Shown piece by piece: positions 18,139 through 26,206 of a stretch of DNA of 64,000 nucleotides. The notes beneath the pieces are model-generated. The model saw only the letters and a program-made list of their open reading frames with translations. It was not told where the DNA came from and ran no database searches. Source of the DNA: Neobacillus novalis NBRC 102450. Lineage in GTDB: Bacteria > Bacillota > Bacilli > Bacillales > Cytobacillaceae. Position numbers and translations under genes: made by a program. The stretch spans positions 62,001 to 126,000 of the forward strand of contig NZ_BCVP01000016.1 of the NCBI RefSeq assembly GCF_001591805.1, given 5' to 3'. Every line of letters begins with the position of its first letter. The first letter of the stretch is position 1.

Positions 18139-18451
18139 TTTTTCTCCTTCAATCTTGTTTTTATTTCCAATTTTACATGGAAAAAGAAATTTTGAATAGA
18201 GTTTTTATGGTCTTTTTTGGAAAAGGGTGTCAGGCACCATGTGAAAAATTCACATGGTGCCTGACACCCTTTTTGTTCACAATTTAGAAACTTTATTCCC
18301 CGCTGTTTGTGTTTATCGATGGGAAATCTGGATAGGATTATAGGATTTGGGTTTAGTTGGAAAATAAAAGGGTAAAGTAAGCATAGAATAAGCAGTAGGG
18401 ATTATTTACCACGTTTTCAAGTTAAAAGTTAATAAGAGGGAGTGTAGTGAA
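18139..18451. other. Intergenic region before the nitrate reductase operon
   Basis: A gap of 313 nt between divergent genes. It holds the palindromic repeat at 18222-18274 and an AT-rich stretch that should carry the operon promoter. Possible boxes such as TTGGAA (18357) and TAGAAT (18384) are too far apart to be convincing. No well-spaced FNR-type TGTGA-N6-TCACA site was found. Confidence 0.5.
18222..18274. repeat. Perfect GTGTCAGGCACC palindrome
   Basis: A 24-bp perfect stem, AAAGGGTGTCAGGCACCATG onward with its complement, has a loop of three A and ends in a T-run. It belongs to the same core family as 8886-8927. It could terminate transcription in either direction. Confidence 0.85.
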
Positions 18452-18895
18452 TTGTCAGGACCGAGCTTGAGAAAACCGGATGCACATTCATCCATCCATG
18501 AGGCAGCGCTGAATGAGGCATTAGAGTTGCGAAATTTATTCCAAAAATGTCTGGATGATGGTGAAATAGAAAAGGCCTTACAGGTTATAGAAGTAACAAT
18601 TGAACATTGGGAGACACGTACCCTGAAACATGCGGAAGCGGAAGAGGAAGGTTTATATAAAGACATCGTCAAAGAAAATCCAGGACTAAAATCTACAGTT
18701 ATCCAACTAACACGTGACCATGATCTTATGCGCCGGATCGTAGAAAATATGAAAGTGATGTTGCAAACACAGGAACCAGATAAACGGATGATTTCCATGT
18801 TAGACAGTCTTGTCCTCATTGATGAGATTCATAATGAAGATGAAATGAATAATCTTCTAGGAATGGAAAAAAATAACCTAGGGAAAATTAGCTAA
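18452..18895 (+). CDS. Hemerythrin HHE cation-binding domain protein
   Basis: A 147-residue helical protein with HHE-type His/Glu residues: SSIHEAALNE, EHWETRTLKHAEAEE, TRDHDLM and IDEIHNEDE. It starts at TTG 18452 after GAGGGAG. Hemerythrin-like domains hold a di-iron centre and sense or carry O2 or NO. As first gene of the narGHJI run it may sense or buffer NO or O2 for nitrate respiration. This role is inferred from position only. Confidence 0.75.
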   Translation: MSGPSLRKPDAHSSIHEAALNEALELRNLFQKCLDDGEIEKALQVIEVTIEHWETRTLKHAEAEEEGLYKDIVKENPGLKSTVIQLTRDHDLMRRIVENMKVMLQTQEPDKRMISMLDSLVLIDEIHNEDEMNNLLGMEKNNLGKIS

Positions 18896-18916
18896 TTTAG
18901 GGAAATGGGGTTGAAG

Positions 18917-19228
18917 ATGAGTAATAAACCCGTTTTAGAGGAAAAGTTATTACGTTTTGCGGCACCAGCACTCTATCAGAAAATGGCCGAAACCTTTTCA
19001 ACCTTGAATATCCATACTTTCGATATCCATGGAACAGTTGTAAAAAGGGAAGATGGCTATGAAGTTACATTAAGGTTTTCGCCTTCTTTTTCACAGTCTG
19101 CGACAACAAAGGTAAGCTTTGAACAAGCAATAAAACCTGATGAAGAGGTAGTTCGTTTTTTTGAAGAAACCGCAGAGAAATGTAAATCGGAGTTAATTTC
19201 GGATTACTATAAAATGATTAAACTGTAG
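18917..19228 (+). CDS. Small conserved protein in nitrate reductase operon, unknown
   Basis: A 103-residue soluble protein without a recognised domain. It is predicted as helix, then strands (FDIHGTVVKREDGYEVTLRF), then helix. The start at ATG 18917 is set by the GGGG run upstream. It follows the hemerythrin-like gene by 21 nt and precedes another small gene by 17 nt, so it belongs to the nar operon. A Moco- or assembly-related role is possible but not shown. Confidence 0.6.
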   Translation: MSNKPVLEEKLLRFAAPALYQKMAETFSTLNIHTFDIHGTVVKREDGYEVTLRFSPSFSQSATTKVSFEQAIKPDEEVVRFFEETAEKCKSELISDYYKMIKL

Positions 19229-19245
19229 AAGGAGTGAATTGTCCA

Positions 19246-19533
19246 TTGTTTTCATTTGAAACGGATCCATTACTTGTCGATGATCGAGAGGACTTAATTG
19301 CCGTACTCAGAATGCGATTTGGTGAGATATCTGGAGAAATGATCCAAAGAATCTATGAAATAGAGGATATGAATACACTTCAGAGACTTATTCTTGCAGC
19401 AGCAAATGCGGCCAATTGGAAGGTTTTCCTTGAGGAATTTCAGAGCGGGGAAGACTCGTTTCGCCTTTTGGGAGAAGAATTTAATCCATTAGGAGAAATT
19501 CTAAAAGGAAGAGGTGACGTTGATGCGGTCTAA
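19246..19533 (+). CDS. Small protein overlapping narG start, unknown
   Basis: A 95-residue acidic, helical, soluble protein rich in Glu and Leu. The start is TTG 19246 after AAGGAG. A GTG at 19234 is in frame but overlaps the ribosome binding site. Its end overlaps narG by 11 nt, which implies translational coupling. I recognise no domain. Its place argues for a helper in nitrate reductase synthesis, but this is a guess. Confidence 0.55.
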   Translation: MFSFETDPLLVDDREDLIAVLRMRFGEISGEMIQRIYEIEDMNTLQRLILAAANAANWKVFLEEFQSGEDSFRLLGEEFNPLGEILKGRGDVDAV

Positions 19534-22500
19534 AAAAAATAATCTGTTCGATTCCCTCAAGCATTTAGTCCGTGGTGAACGGATTAATGATGGCTGGACA
19601 GAAGAGAATCCCCGTCCGCGAGATTGGGAGGAGGTCTACCGGAGGCGCTGGCAGCATGATAAGGTCGTCCGTTCGACGCATGGCGTAAACTGTACCGGCT
19701 CATGCAGCTGGAAAATACATGTGAAGGATGGAATTATTGCGTGGGAAACCCAGCAAACAGATTATCCGTCAACAGGGGATGATTTCCCCGAATACGAACC
19801 AAGGGGATGTCCTCGTGGTGCCAGCTTTTCATGGTATACATACAGTCCTACCCGGGTGAAGTATCCGTATGTCCGCGGAGACTTGTTTGCGTTATGGCAA
19901 GATGAGCTTAAACAGGCAGAAAATCCTGTTCAGGCGTGGGAAAATATTGTAACTGATCCGAAAAAGCGCGAACAATATGTGAAGGCACGTGGTAAAGGTG
20001 GTTTTGTCAGGGGAACGTGGAAGGACGTTTGTCAAATGATCGCCGCCTCGACCATTTATACAATAAAAAAATATGGACCAGATCGGATTGTCGGTTTTAG
20101 TCCGATTCCGGCCATGTCAATGGTCAGTTATGCAGGTGGAACGAGATTTTTATCGCTTATCGGCGGCACGATTTTAAGCTTTTACGATTGGTATGCCGAT
20201 CTTCCTCCCGCTTCACCACAGGTTTGGGGTGATCAGACAGATGTTCCCGAAAGTGGTGACTGGTATAACTCCAAGTATTTCATCATTTGGGGAACGAATA
20301 TCCCGCAAACGAGAACACCTGATGCCCACTTTATGGTGGAATCCCGCTATAACGGCACGAAGGTCGTAGGGGTAAGCCCTGATTATGCGGAATATGATAA
20401 GTTCGCAGATATGTGGCTGCCGGCCAAAGCAGGTACAGATGGCGCGCTTGCGATGGCGATGACGCATGTCATTTTAAAGGAATTTTATGTGGATAAAGAA
20501 ACACCTTATTTTAGCGATTATGCTAAACAATACACGGACCTGCCCTATCTGGTCACGTTAACGAAGAAGAATGGAAGCTATCGTTCCGATCGTTTTTTAC
20601 GAGCATCTGATATTTCAGACCAGGAAGATAAGCTAGGTGATTGGAAAACCGTTGTCTGGGATGACAATCGCAAGAATTTTGCGATTCCAAACGGCAGTCA
20701 GGGGTTTAGATGGGATGATAGTACCAAGTGGAATTTGGATTTGACAGCGGAAGATGGCTCAGAAATTAATCCGCTGCTTAGCTTTTTAAATGAAAATGAT
20801 GTTGTGGCAATGGTTGAATTTCCTTATTTTGCTGAAAAAGAGGGCGGAAAAAGCGAACGTGGTGTTCCGGTTAAGCGGATTAAGGACCAATTAGGCAATG
20901 AACTAATCGTAACAACTGTCTATGATCTGATGCTTGCCCATACGGGGATCAACAGGGGTCTTCAAGGTGATTATCCGGCGGATTATAACGATGCCAATAA
21001 GCCGTATACACCTGCATGGCAGGAAAGTATTACGGGTGTGAATAAGGCACATGTAATTCAGGTGGCGAGAGAGTTTGCCGACAACGCTGCCCGGACGCAA
21101 GGGAAATCAATGATTGCCATGGGCGGCGGCACAAATCACTGGTTCCACAGTGATCAAATTTATCGGTCGATACTAAATCTCGTTTTATTAACGGGTTCCC
21201 AAGGAGTAAATGGCGGCGGCTGGGCACATTATGTTGGGCAAGAAAAGGTCCGTCCTATAGAAGGATTTTCACAAATTGCCTTTGCCAATGATTGGGTCAA
21301 ATCACCGCGCTTTATGAACGGGACGTCCTTTTTTTATTTTGCAACTGAACAATTCCGCTATGAATATGATTTTAATGATTCAGAGACGGACTGGGGCAGT
21401 CAATATGCAAAAATGCACCCCGCGGACTTTAATGCGATGTCAGCACGCCTTGGCTGGCTGCCAAGCTTTCCACAGCTTTCACAAAATTCCTTGGATGTCA
21501 TGAAAGAGGCGCGGGCGCGTACGAGTGACGACCAGGCACTGTTTAAGGATGTAGCTCAACAGCTGAAGGATGGAAAGCTAGATTTTGCGATTGAAAATCC
21601 CAATGACCCACGAAACTTTCCAAGAGTGTTTTTTAACTGGCGTTCGAATTTGCTTGGTGACAGTGGGAAGGGACACGAGTACTTTGTGAAACATCTAATT
21701 GGATCGAAGGATTCAGTGCTATCAGATGTTGAAAACTCCTGGCAGCCTACCGACGTGAATATTTCTGAAAAGCCGCCTGAAGGGAAGACCGACTTGTTTG
21801 TCAGTATGGATTTTCGGATGACAAGCTCAGGACTGTTCTCTGACATTATCCTGCCGGCGGCAACCTGGTATGAAAAACATGATATCAGCAGCACCGATCT
21901 CCATCCGTTTGTCCATCCATTTAATGCGGCGATTAATCCGCCATGGGATACGAGGAGTGATTGGGATGCGTTCAGGGAAATTGCAAAAGTCTTTTCAGAG
22001 CTTGCGAAGGAACATCTTCCTGCGCAGGAAGACCTGATCATGTCACCACTTGCCCATGATACGATTAATGAAATTGCCCAGCCGTTTGGAAAAGTGATGG
22101 ACTGGCGTAAAGGGGAAGTAGAAGCGATTCCTGGAAAAACAATGCCTAACTTCACGATTTTGAAACGAGATTATCCCCATGTTTATGATATGTGGATTAC
22201 GGTCGGCCCTAATATTAAAAACGGCTACGGTACAAAGGGTGTGTGGATTCCGGGGGAAAATGTCTATAAGGAATTACTCAGCCGGCTTGGAACTTCCAAG
22301 CATGAGGGGATTGGGAAGGGCTACCCCGATTTATATTCCGATAAAAAGGCGATTAATGCCATCCTGTTAATGTCTGGAGCCACAAACGGAAAACGGGCGG
22401 TTGAGGGCTGGAAGTCAATGGAGGAAAAAACAGGTAAGAAATTAGCTCATATCTCCGAGGGACGGGAAGAAGAGGATTATACGCTCGATGCGTTAACGAT

Positions 22501-23206
22501 TCAACCGCGTCAGGCGATTTCGACACCAGTTTGGAGCGGACTTGAGAATGATAACCGCCGCTATTCGCCGTTTACGGTGAATAAAGAATTTCATATTCCG
22601 TGGCATACCTTGACAGGACGGCAAAGCTTTTACCTCGATCATGAGGTTATGCTTGATTATGGTGAGGGTCTTCCCTTGTATATTCCACCAATTTCAAAGG
22701 GACCGTTTATTAAGGGAGAAAATGAAATTGAGGGCAGCGGCAAATCGATTACACTACGTTATATGACTCCCCATCAAAAGTGGGGCATTCATACGATGTT
22801 TACCGATACAACCCATATGGTTCAGTTGTTCCGCGGCTGGCAGGTCGTCTGGATGAATGAAGAGGATGGAGCCGAAATTGGGATTAAGGATAATGATTGG
22901 ATTGAGCTATACAACCGTAACGGGGTGGTGGTGGCTAGGGCTGTACTGACCTACCGGATGCCGCGCGGGGCTGTTTACATGCACCATGCCCAGGACCGAA
23001 CAATGGGTGTCCCGGGTAATACGATTAATAAAACACGCGGCGGTACCCACAACAGTGTTACGAGAATTTATCCGAAGGCAACCCATATGATTGGCGGTTA
23101 TTCACAGCTTAGCTACGGATTTAATTATTATGGACCAACAGGCAGCCAGCGGGATACATTGGCGATTATCCGGCCATTAAAGGAGGTCGATTGGCTTGAA
23201 AATTAA
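19523..23206 (+). CDS. narG: Respiratory nitrate reductase alpha subunit NarG
   Basis: A 1227-residue Mo-bis-MGD subunit, the usual length. The N-terminal HGVNCTGSCSWKIHVKDG holds the His/Cys ligands of the FS0 iron-sulfur cluster. EPRGCPRGASFSWY and the later MGGGTNHWFHSDQ are classical NarG segments. There is no twin-Arg leader of export type, so it faces the cytoplasm and binds NarH and NarI. The start is ATG 19523 after AGGAAGAGG. An upstream GTG is less likely. It reduces nitrate to nitrite with quinol electrons. It overlaps narH by 11 nt. Confidence 0.98.
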   Translation: MRSKKNNLFDSLKHLVRGERINDGWTEENPRPRDWEEVYRRRWQHDKVVRSTHGVNCTGSCSWKIHVKDGIIAWETQQTDYPSTGDDFPEYEPRGCPRGASFSWYTYSPTRVKYPYVRGDLFALWQDELKQAENPVQAWENIVTDPKKREQYVKARGKGGFVRGTWKDVCQMIAASTIYTIKKYGPDRIVGFSPIPAMSMVSYAGGTRFLSLIGGTILSFYDWYADLPPASPQVWGDQTDVPESGDWYNSKYFIIWGTNIPQTRTPDAHFMVESRYNGTKVVGVSPDYAEYDKFADMWLPAKAGTDGALAMAMTHVILKEFYVDKETPYFSDYAKQYTDLPYLVTLTKKNGSYRSDRFLRASDISDQEDKLGDWKTVVWDDNRKNFAIPNGSQGFRWDDSTKWNLDLTAEDGSEINPLLSFLNENDVVAMVEFPYFAEKEGGKSERGVPVKRIKDQLGNELIVTTVYDLMLAHTGINRGLQGDYPADYNDANKPYTPAWQESITGVNKAHVIQVAREFADNAARTQGKSMIAMGGGTNHWFHSDQIYRSILNLVLLTGSQGVNGGGWAHYVGQEKVRPIEGFSQIAFANDWVKSPRFMNGTSFFYFATEQFRYEYDFNDSETDWGSQYAKMHPADFNAMSARLGWLPSFPQLSQNSLDVMKEARARTSDDQALFKDVAQQLKDGKLDFAIENPNDPRNFPRVFFNWRSNLLGDSGKGHEYFVKHLIGSKDSVLSDVENSWQPTDVNISEKPPEGKTDLFVSMDFRMTSSGLFSDIILPAATWYEKHDISSTDLHPFVHPFNAAINPPWDTRSDWDAFREIAKVFSELAKEHLPAQEDLIMSPLAHDTINEIAQPFGKVMDWRKGEVEAIPGKTMPNFTILKRDYPHVYDMWITVGPNIKNGYGTKGVWIPGENVYKELLSRLGTSKHEGIGKGYPDLYSDKKAINAILLMSGATNGKRAVEGWKSMEEKTGKKLAHISEGREEEDYTLDALTIQPRQAISTPVWSGLENDNRRYSPFTVNKEFHIPWHTLTGRQSFYLDHEVMLDYGEGLPLYIPPISKGPFIKGENEIEGSGKSITLRYMTPHQKWGIHTMFTDTTHMVQLFRGWQVVWMNEEDGAEIGIKDNDWIELYNRNGVVVARAVLTYRMPRGAVYMHHAQDRTMGVPGNTINKTRGGTHNSVTRIYPKATHMIGGYSQLSYGFNYYGPTGSQRDTLAIIRPLKEVDWLEN

Positions 23207-24698
23207 AGCACAAGTGGCAATGGTTATGCACCTTGATAAATGTATTGGCTGTCATACTTGTTCGGTAACATGTAAAAACGTTTGGACAAACCGTCCGGGG
23301 ATGGAGTACGTCTGGTATAACAATGTGGAGACACGCCCGGGGCCGGGTTATCCTAAGGAATGGGAAAATACCGACCGTTACAAGGGTGGCTGGGTCATGC
23401 GAAATGGCAGGCTGCATCTACGCGCGGGTGGACCAATCTCGAAACTCGCGAATATTTTTTACAATCCCAATATGGCGGAACTGGACGATTTTTATGAGCC
23501 ATGGACCTATGATTTTAAACATTTACATGAGAGTCCCAAGAAGGAAAATTTACCGGTAGCACGTCCGGTGTCCATGATAACGGGTAAGTATATCGATAAG
23601 CCTGAATGGGGGCCGAACTGGGATGATGACCTGGCCGGCGGCAGTGCAGTGGTTCCAATGGATCCCAATGTCCAAAAGATTCAGGAACATATTGCGATGG
23701 AATATGAAAAAACATTCATGATGTATTTGCCAAGAATTTGTGAACATTGTCTGAATCCATCCTGTGTTGCTTCGTGTCCAACCGGCGCTTTATATAAAAG
23801 GGACGAAGATGGGATTGTTCTTGTTGACCAGGATGCCTGCAGGGGCTGGCGTTTCTGTCAAAATGGCTGTCCCTATCACAAGGTGTATTACAATTGGAAC
23901 ACCCATAAAGCGGAAAAATGTAATTTCTGTTATCCACGGACGGAAGCAGGTCTTCCGACGATTTGTTCAGAAACCTGTGTTGGGCGGATTCGCTATATTG
24001 GGGTGGTCTTATATGATGCTGACAGGGTGAAGGAAGCGGCTTCTGTTGAAGATCCGAAGGAATTGTATGAGGCACAGCTTTCCGTCTTTTTAGATCCATT
24101 TGACCCTGAAGTCATCGAGAAGGCTGAGGAACAGGGGATTAATCATAGCTGGATTCAAAGCGCTCAGGAATCTCCCATTTATAAAATGGCGATGAAGTGG
24201 AAAATAGCGCTGCCACTCCATCCGGAATATCGGACATTGCCGATGGTCTGGTATGTGCCGCCGCTCAGTCCAATCATGAATCATATTACCAATGAGCAGG
24301 AGTTATCGGCAGATGGCTATATTCCAGCAGTGGATCAAATGAGAATTCCAATGGAATACTTAGCTTCTTTATTAGCTGCTGACGATACCGCTGTGATTCG
24401 CAGGGTATTGCTAAAAATGGCAGCGATGCGGGTTCATATGCGGGAAAAAACAGTCGGTGGAGGCGATAAGCTGAAGGTAAGCAAGTTGTTGGAAGAAGCA
24501 GGGACGACACCAGAAGAGCTGGAAGAAATGGCGCGCTTACTTGCGGTTGCCAAATATAATGAACGATTCGTGATTCCGACAGGACGGCGCGAAATGGATG
24601 ATGGCTTACATTATAAACAGGGTTCGTGCAGTATTGAAGACCTGGCACCGCCGGAAGGTATGACAACTTATCCATATGAAAGAAATGAAAGTCAATGA
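23196..24698 (+). CDS. narH: Respiratory nitrate reductase beta subunit NarH
   Basis: A 500-residue iron-sulfur subunit. Four Cys groups are visible: [51 protein letters not shown] and [21 protein letters not shown]. The Trp in CRGWRFC marks the [3Fe-4S] cluster. The protein carries electrons from NarI haem to NarG. It starts at TTG 23196 after AAAGGAGG, inside the narG end. Its stop overlaps narJ as ATGA. Confidence 0.98.
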   Translation: MKIKAQVAMVMHLDKCIGCHTCSVTCKNVWTNRPGMEYVWYNNVETRPGPGYPKEWENTDRYKGGWVMRNGRLHLRAGGPISKLANIFYNPNMAELDDFYEPWTYDFKHLHESPKKENLPVARPVSMITGKYIDKPEWGPNWDDDLAGGSAVVPMDPNVQKIQEHIAMEYEKTFMMYLPRICEHCLNPSCVASCPTGALYKRDEDGIVLVDQDACRGWRFCQNGCPYHKVYYNWNTHKAEKCNFCYPRTEAGLPTICSETCVGRIRYIGVVLYDADRVKEAASVEDPKELYEAQLSVFLDPFDPEVIEKAEEQGINHSWIQSAQESPIYKMAMKWKIALPLHPEYRTLPMVWYVPPLSPIMNHITNEQELSADGYIPAVDQMRIPMEYLASLLAADDTAVIRRVLLKMAAMRVHMREKTVGGGDKLKVSKLLEEAGTTPEELEEMARLLAVAKYNERFVIPTGRREMDDGLHYKQGSCSIEDLAPPEGMTTYPYERNESQ

Positions 24699-25297
24699 CG
24701 AATGAATCTGCTGCACTTCTAGTCATCATGTCCCGGATGTTGGAGTACCCAGATCACTCTTTTTTCGAGGAGAAAACTGTCATTGAAGATTTCTTGAATG
24801 ATAACATTCCCTCGGAAACGAATCGGAAAGAAATCATAAAGCGGCTCCAGCCTTTATATGAAATGGGGCTCAACGACCTGCAAGAACTATATGTGGAAAC
24901 ATTCGATTATAAGGAAAAAACAAGCCTCTATTTAACCGCTCATGAGCTTGGTGACAGCCGGAAACGTGGTGCTGCCTTGGTAAAATTACAGAAGCTCATT
25001 TGTGAAGGGGGCTATGAATATGAAGGCAAGGAATTGGCTGACTATATCCCGATGCTGCTAGAGCTTTTGGCAGTCGCACCACAGGAGGAGAATTTCATTA
25101 GACTTGAACGTCGGTTATCCTTTGCCACCCATCGGCTCTTGAACAATCTTCCCACTGGGAATCCATATTCGAAAGCCATTGAACTATTGATGATGTTTGT
25201 CTTTACTGCACCAGGAATTGAGGAACTGGCACTATTGGAAAATGAACGTGAGGAAGCAGATTTGGAGGAACTTCCATACCCGATGATGTACCGATAA
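24695..25297 (+). CDS. narJ: Nitrate reductase assembly chaperone NarJ
   Basis: A 200-residue soluble helical protein of the TorD/NarJ type. [13 protein letters not shown] near the start and [20 protein letters not shown] are typical. It is needed for cofactor insertion into NarG and for attachment to NarI but is not part of the final enzyme. It is coupled to narH (ATGA). A 71-nt gap separates it from narI, which has its own strong ribosome binding site. Confidence 0.95.
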   Translation: MTNESAALLVIMSRMLEYPDHSFFEEKTVIEDFLNDNIPSETNRKEIIKRLQPLYEMGLNDLQELYVETFDYKEKTSLYLTAHELGDSRKRGAALVKLQKLICEGGYEYEGKELADYIPMLLELLAVAPQEENFIRLERRLSFATHRLLNNLPTGNPYSKAIELLMMFVFTAPGIEELALLENEREEADLEELPYPMMYR

Positions 25298-25368
25298 ATA
25301 GGGCATAATGATATTCGGTTTGAAATCGTACTACTAAGTTACCTACAAGCTATTTAAGGAGGTTAGTG

Positions 25369-26058
25369 ATGGAACAAATTTTCTGGTGGACTATTTTCCC
25401 CTATATTTGCGGTACCATCCTGATCGTCGGGACGTTTTACCGCTTTATCTTTCGCGGAAAAAGCTGGTATGCCCCATCAACTGAAATTTTTGAAAAAAAG
25501 TGGTTACGAATGGGATCTGTCATTTTTCATTATGGGATTATCTTTGCCTTTATCGGCCATGTAATGGGAGTATTGATTCCTATTAGGTTTTATGAAGCAA
25601 TCGGCGTTAATGAACATCTGTATCATTTTGGTGCAATTGCTGGCGGTGGTCTGGCTGGACTGATGGTGGTATTTGGGCTTGTTGTCATGCTCATTCGGAA
25701 GTTCTCATTTCCACGGGTTCGGGTACATACCACGTTGGCTGATTATTTTACGATCGTTTTGCTCCTCATAATTGCGGCAATGGGGACCTATATGACGCTA
25801 ATCTATAGTACGACAGTTGTAGCGTATGAATATCGATTAACCATTGGTCCTTGGTTTCGGAGCCTATTCACCTTCCAGCCATTGTCCGAACTTATGATAG
25901 GGATCCCGACCCTATTTAAGGTTCATGTTATTTTGTCTTTTTTCTTATTTGCGTCAATACCATTTACTCAGCTTGTTCATATGTTCAGCTTCCCAGCCCG
26001 TTATCCAACGCGGGCGCCACAACAATATCGATCTCGGGATGGATATGATAAGAGCTAA
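25369..26058 (+). CDS. narI: Respiratory nitrate reductase gamma subunit NarI
   Basis: A 229-residue membrane cytochrome b with five membrane segments. Likely haem-ligand His residues lie in FHYGIIFAFIGHVMG, and in the later KVHVILSFFLFA and QLVHMFSFP. It takes electrons from menaquinol on the outer side and passes them to NarH. It starts at ATG 25369, six nt after AAGGAGG, rather than at the GTG one codon earlier. It is the last gene of the operon, followed by a hairpin. Confidence 0.96.
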   Translation: MEQIFWWTIFPYICGTILIVGTFYRFIFRGKSWYAPSTEIFEKKWLRMGSVIFHYGIIFAFIGHVMGVLIPIRFYEAIGVNEHLYHFGAIAGGGLAGLMVVFGLVVMLIRKFSFPRVRVHTTLADYFTIVLLLIIAAMGTYMTLIYSTTVVAYEYRLTIGPWFRSLFTFQPLSELMIGIPTLFKVHVILSFFLFASIPFTQLVHMFSFPARYPTRAPQQYRSRDGYDKS

Positions 26059-26065
26059 AACAAAA

Positions 26066-26120
26066 GGGTCAGACCACCGGTGAACTAAAGTGTTAACGCA
26101 CCGGGGGTCCGACTCCTTTT
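26066..26120 (+). terminator. Hairpin terminator of the nar operon
   Basis: GGGTCAGACCACCGGTG pairs imperfectly with CACCGGGGGTCCGACTCC. TTTTTCTTTTTT follows. It starts 8 nt after the narI stop. Confidence 0.75.
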
Positions 26121-26206
26121 TCTTTTTTGTAATAAAGATGGTATTTATTGCTTATATTTAAATATATTTTAATAGTTTTTAAGAAAACATGAAGTAGAGG
26201 TATTGT

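Noticed and set aside
18239..18253. TGTGAAAAATTCACA as an FNR or Rex site for the nar operon
   Set aside because: The half-sites are 5 nt apart where FNR needs 6, and Rex would need 4 between its longer halves. It is also the loop end of a perfect palindromic repeat of a dispersed family.
21556..22155. 199-codon open frame opposite narG
   Set aside because: It is a mirror of narG coding bias, without a ribosome binding site or recognisable domain.
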